Of a stretch of 64,000 bases of DNA, positions 1 to 8,000 are shown in pieces. The stretch spans positions 921,696 to 985,695 of the forward strand of contig NZ_QDKM01000001.1 in assembly GCF_003076755.1 (NCBI RefSeq). The letters are read 5' to 3'. Below the pieces are notes generated by a model. That model saw nothing but the letters and a program-made list of their open reading frames with translations. It had not been told where the DNA came from and made no database searches. The stretch comes from Pararhodobacter oceanensis. GTDB lineage: Bacteria; Pseudomonadota; Alphaproteobacteria; Rhodobacterales; Rhodobacteraceae. The position numbers were made by a program, and so were the translations under genes. Within the stretch, counting starts at the first letter, position 1; every line of letters begins with the position of its first letter.

Positions 1-1
1 G

Positions 2-388
2 TTCAACATCCGCGAGAATAGCCCCTATGTGGTGTTGTTTTTCATCATGCTGTTGGTGTTCATTCTGGGGTTCTTCCTTGATTGGGTCGAGATCACCGCC
101 GTGGTCGTGCCGATCATCGCGCCGATTGTCGCGCAGCTTGATTTCGGCCTGCCCGGGGATCAGGTGATGATCTGGTTCGCCATCGCGCTGGCGGTGAACC
201 TGCAGACCAGTTTCCTGACCCCGCCGTTTGGCTATGCGCTGTTTTACCTGCGCGGCATTGCCCCCGATATCCCGATCACCACGATCTATCGCGGCGTACT
301 GCCCTTTGTTGTCATCCAGATCACCGCGCTACTGCTGGTGATCATCTATCCCTCCATTGCGCTCTGGCTGCCGATAGCCGCGCGCTAA
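2..388 (+). CDS. TRAP transporter large permease (DctM-type), C-terminal part only
   Basis: The window opens inside this gene: frame 2 is open from base 2 with no start. The visible ~128 residues hold about three hydrophobic spans and the DctM-family motif FFLDWVEITAVVVPI followed by LQTSFLTPPFGYALFYLRG. DctM proteins form the main channel of TRAP transporters, which import organic acids or related solutes through the inner membrane using a binding protein and a Na+/H+ gradient. The gene ends 23 bp before the metallo-beta-lactamase gene, so the two are probably cotranscribed and the transporter may bring in that pathway's substrate. The substrate cannot be told from this fragment. Confidence 0.9.
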   Translation, partial: FNIRENSPYVVLFFIMLLVFILGFFLDWVEITAVVVPIIAPIVAQLDFGLPGDQVMIWFAIALAVNLQTSFLTPPFGYALFYLRGIAPDIPITTIYRGVLPFVVIQITALLLVIIYPSIALWLPIAAR

Positions 389-411
389 CCCGTCAAGAAA
401 GTGAGACCATC

Positions 412-1362
412 ATGAGCAAATCCTTCGCCTCCGCCGGAGATATGGAAGACAAAGAGATCAGCTTCACCGAAATCGGCGAAGGGCTTTACGCCTTCACCGC
501 CGAGGGCGATCCCAATAGCGGCGTGATCATCGGCGACGAATCGGTGATGGTGATTGAAGCGCAAGCGACGCCCCGTCTGGCGCGCAAAGTGGTGGAATGC
601 ATCCGCTCGGTGACCGACAAGCCGATCAGCCATCTGGTGCTGACCCATTACCACGCGGTCCGCGTGCTTGGCGCCAGCGCCTACGGCGCGCCCGAGATCA
701 TCATGTCCGACGCCGCCCGCGCGATGGTGGTCGAGCGTGGCCAAGAGGATTGGGACAGCGAATTCGGCCGTTTCCCGCGCCTGTTCCAGGGCCATGAGGA
801 AATCCCCAGCCTGACCTGGCCGACGACGACGTTTAGCGACAAGATGACCGTCTATCTGGGCAAACGCCGCGTCGATATCATGCATCTGGGCCGCGCCCAT
901 ACCGCCGGTGATGCGGTGGTCTGGGTGCCCGATGCCGAAGTGATGTTCACCGGTGATATCGTCGAATACCACTCGGCCTGCTACTGCGGTGACGGGCATT
1001 TTGCCGATTGGGGAGACACGCTCTCGGCGATTGCCGACTACAATCCGGTGGCGATTGCCCCCGGTCGCGGCGATGCGCTGGTCGGTGAGGAAATGGTCGA
1101 AGCGGCGCTGACCAATACCTATGATTTCGTTGAAAGCACCTACCGGCCCGCACAGCGGGTTGCGGCACGGGGCGGCACACTGAAAGAGGTATGGGACGCG
1201 GTGCGCGCCGAATGTGACCCGAAGTTCGCCGATTACGCAATCTATGAGCATTGCCTGCCGTTCAACGTCGCCCGCGCCTATGATGAGGCCCGCGGCATCG
1301 ACACCCCGCGTATCTGGACCGCCGAGCGCGACCAGCAGATGTGGAGCGATTTGCAGGGCTAA
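412..1362 (+). CDS. Metallo-beta-lactamase-fold protein with altered metal motif
   Basis: 316 residues with the metallo-beta-lactamase fold pattern: the first metal motif lies near residue 80 (LTHYHAVRVLG), then AHTAGD and MFTGDIVEY near 165-185. The classical HxHxDH motif is changed: the two histidines remain but the DH pair reads VR, so the second metal site is expected to be lost or rebuilt. From memory, this HYHAVRVLG form recurs in a subgroup of proteobacterial MBL proteins, so it may be a family trait rather than decay. Known relatives hydrolyse thioesters, lactones or similar bonds; the substrate here is unknown. It sits between a TRAP permease and a RidA-like gene, suggesting a catabolic role. 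The start has only a weak ribosome-binding site. Confidence 0.85.
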   Translation: MSKSFASAGDMEDKEISFTEIGEGLYAFTAEGDPNSGVIIGDESVMVIEAQATPRLARKVVECIRSVTDKPISHLVLTHYHAVRVLGASAYGAPEIIMSDAARAMVVERGQEDWDSEFGRFPRLFQGHEEIPSLTWPTTTFSDKMTVYLGKRRVDIMHLGRAHTAGDAVVWVPDAEVMFTGDIVEYHSACYCGDGHFADWGDTLSAIADYNPVAIAPGRGDALVGEEMVEAALTNTYDFVESTYRPAQRVAARGGTLKEVWDAVRAECDPKFADYAIYEHCLPFNVARAYDEARGIDTPRIWTAERDQQMWSDLQG

Positions 1363-1400
1363 CCCCGTAACGCAGGCCCAGCGCCTCGCGAAAACCCATG

Positions 1401-1428
1401 CGGCGCCAGCTTCGGTTGGCGCCGTTTT
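1401..1428 (+). terminator. Intrinsic terminator after the MBL gene
   Basis: A perfect 8-bp stem (CGGCGCCA / TGGCGCCG) with an 8-nt loop is followed directly by TTTT. It lies 38 bp after the MBL stop and 33 bp before the RidA-like start, so it should end or reduce transcription from the TRAP/MBL genes before that gene. Confidence 0.7.
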
Positions 1429-1460
1429 CATGTCCACTACAGCAACAACAGGTAGACCCG

Positions 1461-1874
1461 ATGAGCATCTCCACCTTCAGCCCCGATGACACCGAGTTTC
1501 GCACCGCCGCTGGCCCGACGATTTTCGAGGCTTTCGAGTATTCCGCCGCGGTGCAGGCAGGCGGGTTTCTCTATGTGGCGGGGCAGATCGGGCTGCGTGA
1601 AGACGGCACCATCCCCGCAAGCGATGCCGAGCAGATCGAGCACGCCTTCCGCCGTCTGAAACGGGTGATCGAGGGTGCGGGTTATGCGATGGGGGATATC
1701 GTGGAACTGGTCAGCTATCACGTCGGGATTGCGGGTAATCTGGCGGATTTCACCCGGATCAAATCGGATTACATCGCGGCGCCCTTTCCCGCTTGGACCA
1801 TTCTGGAAGTCGCCGGTCTGGCGCGGAAGGAACTGGTGATCGAGATCAAGGCCGTCGCCTACCGCGCGCCCTGA
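1461..1874 (+). CDS. RidA/YjgF-family protein lacking the catalytic arginine
   Basis: 137 residues. The fold is recognisable from YVAGQIGL near residue 36, a helix of the HAFRRLKRVIEGAG type, and a C-terminal VIEIKAVAYR strand. The start at 1461 is chosen because homology begins there; upstream sequence in frame crosses the terminator hairpin. In active RidA proteins an arginine in the segment FPARSxVEVA binds the substrate carboxylate and is needed for 2-aminoacrylate deamination. Here the segment reads FPAWTILEVA, with tryptophan at that position, so ordinary imine deaminase activity is doubtful. It may bind another ligand or catalyse a related reaction. Neighbours (MBL protein, TRAP permease) suggest a pathway-specific role. 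Confidence 0.88.
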   Translation: MSISTFSPDDTEFRTAAGPTIFEAFEYSAAVQAGGFLYVAGQIGLREDGTIPASDAEQIEHAFRRLKRVIEGAGYAMGDIVELVSYHVGIAGNLADFTRIKSDYIAAPFPAWTILEVAGLARKELVIEIKAVAYRAP

Positions 1875-1880
1875 GCGGGG

Positions 1881-2861
1881 TCAGCCCAGAGCCTCGCTGG
1901 GTAGCATGCCGAACCGCGCCTTGTAATCGCGTGAAAACCGCCCGAGATGCGAGAACCCCGCCTGATAGGCGGCATCGGTGACGCTGGGCGCATCGCGTTT
2001 GACCGACAGGTAATAATGCGCCGCATCAAGCCGCGCGGTTTTCAGCATCTGCATCGGTGATTTCCCGTAAGCGCGCTGAAAGCCCTTTTGCAGGGTGCGC
2101 ACATTGGTTCCGGCGTATCGGGCGATCTCGGCGAGGGTCATCGGCTCGCCGAGATTGCCGTGGATATAGGCCATCGCGCGTTTGATATGGATGGATTGCG
2201 CGTGATGGTCCGCGGCTTCGATCATATGCGAAATATTGCTCGCCTGATGGCTGACCAGCGTGGTGACCAATTCGGTCTCGGTCCACAGATCCTGCGCCGA
2301 ACTGCGCCCCGCGAAAAGCGCACCCTCGCCCGCCATAAGCGCGGCATACTCCAAGGTTTGCCGGATGCGACGCCCCGCCGCCGAGCAGAGATCCACCTGC
2401 GGATCAAAGCGGATCGGCCCCGGCGCCGGACAGCCCAGCAGTGTTTCGGCGACTTGGTGCAGGAACGCGCGGTCGATCTGCAGCAGCAGTTTCTGGCAAT
2501 CTTGGCGCCAGCGCATATCGGTCTCGCGGTCCGGGTTCAGCAAGGTGGCGACCTGCGGGCTGGCGCTGATCTCAAAGCCGCGATGCCGGATATAGGCCGC
2601 GCCCTTTAGCGGCACCTGCAGCAGGTAGAACTCGCCCAGCAATCCCGGATCAATGCGCACATCAGCGCCGTAATGCAGGTAATTGATCGACAGATGGCGG
2701 CCGGCGACATGGTTGTGGCAGACCGCCAGCGCCTCGACGCGCGAGGATTTATCCAGCTTGTGATCGCAAAACTTCTCGGTGACGCGGTGGCGCGCCTCGT
2801 CCAGATCATCGGTCCGCAACAGCGGATAACCGGCAAGATACTCCGTCTGTGTCCCGACCAT
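1881..2861 (-). CDS. AraC-family transcriptional regulator
   Basis: About 326 residues. The N-terminal two thirds resemble the AraC-type ligand-sensing domain (RHRGFEISASPQVATLLNPD). The C-terminal ~100 residues are a double helix-turn-helix: MTLAEIARYAGTNVRTLQKGFQRAYG for the first helices and VTDAAYQAGFSHLGRFSRDYK for the second. The ATG at 2861 is preferred over one 13 codons upstream because GGGAGAGG precedes it. It ends 6 bp past the stop of the convergent RidA-like gene and is divergent from the cupin/monooxygenase pair, so it is the likely activator of that pair and perhaps of the whole locus. The inducer is unknown. Confidence 0.92.
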   Translation of the reverse strand: MVGTQTEYLAGYPLLRTDDLDEARHRVTEKFCDHKLDKSSRVEALAVCHNHVAGRHLSINYLHYGADVRIDPGLLGEFYLLQVPLKGAAYIRHRGFEISASPQVATLLNPDRETDMRWRQDCQKLLLQIDRAFLHQVAETLLGCPAPGPIRFDPQVDLCSAAGRRIRQTLEYAALMAGEGALFAGRSSAQDLWTETELVTTLVSHQASNISHMIEAADHHAQSIHIKRAMAYIHGNLGEPMTLAEIARYAGTNVRTLQKGFQRAYGKSPMQMLKTARLDAAHYYLSVKRDAPSVTDAAYQAGFSHLGRFSRDYKARFGMLPSEALG

Positions 2862-2993
2862 ATGCCTCTCCCGCCAAAAGAGTTGATCAGAACAAATCAT
2901 ATTTCAAGTCTGAAGCTTTTTCATTCGTTTTTTGGATAAGGGCTCTGCGCGTCCTGCCGCAAGATACCCCATAATCAACAGGGAGAAGACGTT

Positions 2994-3434
2994 ATGGAAA
3001 AGGGAATCACCCCCGCGGCTGGCAGCGTTGAGAACAGATCGTGGAATGTCGTCGGCCAGACTTATGTGCCGAAAATGCTCAGCGAGAACGCCTTTGTCTG
3101 GCACGCGACAATCCCCGCCGACACCTTCGTGCCGCCGCATATCCATCCGACGCAGGACGAATGGATCATCATCCTGACCGGCACTCTGGAGATCGAGTTT
3201 CTGGGCGATGTGCATAAGGCCGGCCCCGGCGATCTGGTGCGGATGCCGATGGGCGAGGCGCATGGGATCTTCAACCGCTCGGGCGCAGAGGCAACCTGCG
3301 TGTTCGGCGTCGCGCCGGCGCGCAAATTGTTTGAATTGTTCATCGAACTCGACGGTGTCACCGATCCCGAGGAGCTGGTGCGGCTGTCGGCGATGTATGA
3401 AGTCGATTTCCTGCCCCCGCCCGCAGACGCATAA
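2994..3434 (+). CDS. Cupin-domain protein
   Basis: 146 residues forming a single small beta-barrel. The two cupin motifs are visible: PPHIHPTQDEWIIILTGTLE (about residues 45-64, metal-ligand histidines and glutamate) and PGDLVRMPMGEAHGIFN (about 79-95, with the last histidine). All metal ligands seem present, so it could be a metal-dependent enzyme or a ligand-binding protein. The ribosome-binding site AGGGAGAAG precedes the ATG. It is followed 12 bp later by a flavin monooxygenase and probably cotranscribed with it; it may process the oxygenated product. The exact reaction is not predictable. Confidence 0.88.
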   Translation: MEKGITPAAGSVENRSWNVVGQTYVPKMLSENAFVWHATIPADTFVPPHIHPTQDEWIIILTGTLEIEFLGDVHKAGPGDLVRMPMGEAHGIFNRSGAEATCVFGVAPARKLFELFIELDGVTDPEELVRLSAMYEVDFLPPPADA

Positions 3435-3446
3435 GAGGGTATCATC

Positions 3447-4934
3447 ATGATTAAACGTAAAAAGGTCGCCGTGATTGGCGGAGGCGTGAGCGGCTTGGCT
3501 GCTGCCAAGGCGTTTGACGAAAAGGGCCACCGCGTCTGCGGGTTTGAACGCAGCCATGATTTCGGCGGTGTCTGGGAGTTGTCGCGCTCGTATCCCGATG
3601 TGCAGACGCAATCGCCCAAGGATCTGTATTGCTACACAGATCACCCGATGCCCGAGGCCTACCCCGAATGGCCCAAGGGTCCGCAGGTGCACGCATATCT
3701 GCACTCCTACGCGCTCAAACATAATCTGTCGCGGCTGTTTAAGCTGAACACTGCAGTGAAAACCATGGAGCGCCGCGCTGACGGGCAACCGGGCTGGACC
3801 CTGACGCTGGAGGCTGGCAGCCGGATCTGGCAGGAGGATTTTGATTTCGTCTCGGTCTGCACCGGCCAGTTCTCGGAGAAAAACATCATCTCGCATCCGG
3901 GTCAGGATGCGTTTGTCGCGCGCGGCGGTCAGGTGATGCATTCCTCGGAATACACCGATCCCGAGGTCTGCAAGGGCAAGGATGTGGTGGTGCTGGGAGG
4001 GTCGAAATCGGCCACCGATATCGCCGTCAACGCGGTCAAAAGTGGCGCGAAGTCGGTGAAGCTGGTCTATCTGGAAAACGTCTGGCGGGTGCCCTATTTC
4101 GTCGGCGGGATCAATTTCAAACGCATCCTCTATATCCGCGCGCAGGAACAGCAGTTCAACCAATGGGGCAAGAATCCCCTGCAGCGTGGCATTGCGGCGG
4201 CGCTGAAACCGCTGGTCTGGGTCAACTTCCGCGGGCTTGAGACACTGTTGAAAACCCAGTTGAAGCTGAAAAAACATGGGATGGTGCCGAAGACGCCGAT
4301 CGAGAAAGAGGTCTCTTGCTCGGTGCCGATTGTCACGCCGGGGTTGATTGAATGTCTCGACAAGGGGCAGATCAAGCCGATCATTGGCACTTTCGACAGC
4401 TATAGCGTGACCGGTCTGAAGCTATCAACCGGCGAGACCGTGCCCTGCGATGTGGCGATCCTTGCGGTCGGCTGGAAGCTGGGCGTGCCCTATCTGCCGC
4501 AGGAGTTTCAGGACAAGCTGATCGAGGATGACGGGCAATACCGCGTTTACCGGCTCTCGGTGAATCCCGATCTGCCGGATATGGGGTTTGTCGGCTTCAA
4601 CTCGAGTTTCTGCACCGTGCTCTCTGCCGAGATGATCGCCAACTGGCTGGTGCGCTATGCGGACGGGCAGCTCAAGAACCAGCCCAGCGCCGAAGAGATG
4701 AACCGCAGTATCGAGATGATGCTGAACTGGAAACGCAATGAGCGACCGGCGGCGAGGATCTATGGCGGATTATGCTCGGCGCCGTTCCACTTCAAGCATT
4801 TCGACGAATTGCTTGCCGATATGGGGGCGCGCAAGGTCAAACGCAGCAACCCGATTGCCGAGCAATTCTCCTATCCGAATGCGGCGGCTTACGGGTCATT
4901 TCTGGCGACAACGCCGCAGTATCAGGCCGGGTAG
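3447..4934 (+). CDS. Flavin-containing monooxygenase (FAD/NADPH, class B type)
   Basis: 495 residues. An FAD-binding Rossmann motif VIGGGVSGLAAAKAF begins at residue 9, followed by FGGVWELSRSYP typical of flavin-containing and Baeyer-Villiger monooxygenases. A second dinucleotide site VVLGGSKSATDIAV lies near residue 180, preceded by GGQVMHSSEY, which matches the class B fingerprint FxGxxxHxxxY apart from its first residue. Such enzymes insert one oxygen from O2 into ketones, amines or sulfides using NADPH. The gene follows the cupin by 12 bp with its own ribosome-binding site (GAGGG). The substrate is unknown; the nearby TRAP, MBL and AraC genes suggest degradation of an imported organic compound. 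Confidence 0.92.
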   Translation: MIKRKKVAVIGGGVSGLAAAKAFDEKGHRVCGFERSHDFGGVWELSRSYPDVQTQSPKDLYCYTDHPMPEAYPEWPKGPQVHAYLHSYALKHNLSRLFKLNTAVKTMERRADGQPGWTLTLEAGSRIWQEDFDFVSVCTGQFSEKNIISHPGQDAFVARGGQVMHSSEYTDPEVCKGKDVVVLGGSKSATDIAVNAVKSGAKSVKLVYLENVWRVPYFVGGINFKRILYIRAQEQQFNQWGKNPLQRGIAAALKPLVWVNFRGLETLLKTQLKLKKHGMVPKTPIEKEVSCSVPIVTPGLIECLDKGQIKPIIGTFDSYSVTGLKLSTGETVPCDVAILAVGWKLGVPYLPQEFQDKLIEDDGQYRVYRLSVNPDLPDMGFVGFNSSFCTVLSAEMIANWLVRYADGQLKNQPSAEEMNRSIEMMLNWKRNERPAARIYGGLCSAPFHFKHFDELLADMGARKVKRSNPIAEQFSYPNAAAYGSFLATTPQYQAG

Positions 4935-4973
4935 CCGCGCGCGACAGGCGGGGCGTTTGGGTAGCACCATAGA

Positions 4974-4995
4974 CGGTGGCATTCCGGTGCCGCCG
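4974..4995. terminator. Hairpin between convergent genes
   Basis: An 8-bp stem (CGGTGGCA / TGCCGCCG, one G-T wobble) with a 6-nt loop lies between the convergent monooxygenase and giant surface-protein genes. There is no immediate T-run, although GGGTTTT follows some 16 bp later on plus. It is a plausible but unproven bidirectional terminator. Confidence 0.4.
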
Positions 4996-5097
4996 TTCGC
5001 CCCGAGGGTTTTGCGCGGTGCGAATGTGTAGCTGCTACAGACATATGCCCGCGCTGCCCCACCGCCACAGCTGACACCTGCGGTTTGTTTTCGCCCC

Positions 5098-8000
5098 TCA
5101 GAACCTTCGCGCGAAATCAAACCGCAGGGTCGAGCGCCGCGAACTGGCGATATCGTCCACGGTCAACCGCGCGTTGAACTGGCTCAACCCGTCAAGCGAA
5201 TCATAGCTAAAGCCGACCTCGGCCCCCGCCCCGCAAAAAACCTCGGCATCGAGCGACTCGCAGAGCACCCGCGGCGCGAGGCTCAGCAGCGCATCCCCGC
5301 GCTCGAACCGTGTCAGCGGGATGCGCATCTCGGGCCGCAGGGTCAGATTGGCCATCGAGACATGGCCTGCGTCCATCGTCAGCCCGTCGTCGCGGATGCC
5401 ATGCGCCCAGCCGCTAAAACCCACCGCGCCGATCTGCGTGCGCCCATAGGCAAAGCCGACCTCGGGATGCAGCTCAAACCGCGCAAACTCCATCACGCCG
5501 GTCAGATTGCCACCGACGACCAGCGAGCCGGTGGTGTAACTGCCGTCCAGAAACAACACGCCATTGTCCATCGCCAGACTGTTGTTGCCATAGCTGAGCG
5601 CCAGATAGCCGTCGAAAAACAGGTTCTCGCGCAGTTGCGTCACCACATAGGCACCGGCGCTCAACGCATAGCCCTCGCGGGTTCCGGTGAAGCTGGTTTC
5701 AATCTCGGAACGCCCGAGTTGCGCGCCCAGATAGGTGCCCAGAAGCGTGCGCGACGACAGCATCCGCTCCCATGCGACATTGGCATTCAGCGCGGCAGTG
5801 GTGGTGCCCTCGGTGTCATGCTGCACGACGAAATCCCCGAAGATCAGCCGTTGCACCCCGCTCAGGCTGAGCCGCGATTGCTCGAAAAACGTGCCGCTGC
5901 TGGCGAAAACCCCGTTGCGATAGGCGGCCACCCCGTCGATATCAAACGGCACCTCGCCACGGCTCGCGACGCCTGATTGCCGCGCCGTCTGGCGCATTCT
6001 GAGCCGGTCGCGCGCACTGCGCACCAGCAGTTGCCCTTGCTCGATATGACCGCGCAGATCCTGCGCCGCGGCTCCGGTGACGATCTCGCGGACCTCTTGC
6101 TCTTGTGCCGCGAACTCGGTGGCGGGCGAGGCCGCGCGAACCTCGAAAACCGCCGAGGGCAAATTGCTGTTTCCGGCGCTATCCCGTGCCACATTCGCCG
6201 GAACCGAGACCTGCACCACGTGCCCCATCACCGGCGTGATCTCGATGTGATAGGTGGTGATCATGCCCCTGAGCCGTGCAGTCGACCGCGCCAGACCCGC
6301 GTCACTTCGTGCGCCACCCGACACGATGACCGCCAGCGGCGCGAAACCGGTCACCGGCTCCGAGAAGGCCACGGTGACGGTAAACACGTCGCTGACCGCC
6401 TCCGCCGGACCGATCAGCGTGACCTCGGGCGGGGTGCCGTCATGGAGCGCGCTCACCAGATCCGAGGCCTCGTTGGGGTTGCCGGCGCTGTCGGTGAAAC
6501 TGCCCGCCGCCACCGAGAGCGTGATCTCGCCGTCGGCCAAGGGTGTGAGCCGCGCGACATAGCTCTGCCCCGTGCCTTCGAGGGTCGCGCGGGCGTTGGT
6601 CACACGCAAATCGCTGGCGTCGAAGTCAGTGCTGGGCTCAGAAAGCGTGATCACTGCGCTATAGACGCCGTCTGTGCGCTCCAAGGGCGCGATGTGAAGG
6701 GTGGGCGCTGTGTGATCCGCGACGGTGACGGTGAAGCTGGCGGTGGTGGTGTTGCCGGTGGAATCGGTGGCGGTATAGGTGACGGTGGTTGCGCCTTGTG
6801 GGAAGGCAGAGCCCGAGGCGGGGCCTGCGGTTTGAACTGGGGTGAGCGGACCGTCGGCGTTGTCGATGGCGGTGGGAGGGTCCCAGCTCACCACCGCGGT
6901 CGGCAATCCCGCGTCCGTTTCAACATCAATATCAGCGGGCATATTCGCCAGAATTGGAGCCTCGGCATCGCCGACTGTGACGGTGATTCTGGCCTCGGCC
7001 TTGTTCCCCTCTGCGTCTTCAGCCGTGTAGGTCACGACCGTGTCCCCGAGCGGGAAGCGGTCGCCGGAACTGTGGGTTGAGGTGAAGCTAGTAACGGCGG
7101 TGTTGTCGCTTGCCGTTGGCTCGGACCATGTCACCACGGCGGTGCTCAGACCAACCTCGGTTGGCATAGAGATGTCGGACGGCATTCCCATGATTACCGG
7201 CTGTTCGCCGTCGCCCACCGTCACTGTGAAGCTGGCGGTGGTGGTGTTGCCGGTGGAATCGGTGGCGGTGTAGGTGACGGTGGTTGCGCCTTGCGGAAAG
7301 GCGAAGCCAGGTGCTGGCCCCTCTGTTTGGGTCGGCGTGAGCGAGCCGTCGGCGTTGTCGCTGGCAGTTGGGGGATCCCAGCTCACCACTGCAGTCGGCA
7401 AGCCCGCGTCTGTTTCAACTGCGATATCGGCGGGCATCCCAATGATCACCGGAGCCTCCGCATCGCCGACTGTGACGGTGAAACTGGCTTCGGTCGTATT
7501 CCCCTCTGCGTCTTCAGCCGTGTAGGTCACGACCGTGTCACCAATCGGGAAGCGATCGCCGGAGGTATGGGTTGAGGTGAAGCTAGCAACGGCGGTGTTG
7601 TCGCTGGCGGTTGGCTCGGTCCAAGTCACCACGGCAGTGCTCAGACCGGCTTCGGTCGGCACGGAGATGTCGGACGGCACTCCAGAAATCACCGGCGCCT
7701 CACTGTCGCCCACGGTCACGGCGAAGCTGGCGGTGGTGGTGTTGCCCGCCCTATCCGTGACGGCATAGCGCACGGTCGTCGCGCCTTGCGGGAAGGCGGA
7801 GCCCGGCGCTGGTCCTGCAGTTTGCACTGGGGTGAGCGGGCCGTCGGCGTTGTCGCTGGCGGTGGGAAGGTCCCATCTCACCACCGCAGTCGGCAAACCC
7901 GCGTCTGTTTCAACAGCGATATCAGCGGGTATCCCAAGAATCACCGGAGCCTCGGCATCACCGACCGAGACGGTGAAACTGGCCTCGGTCTTGTTCCCCT

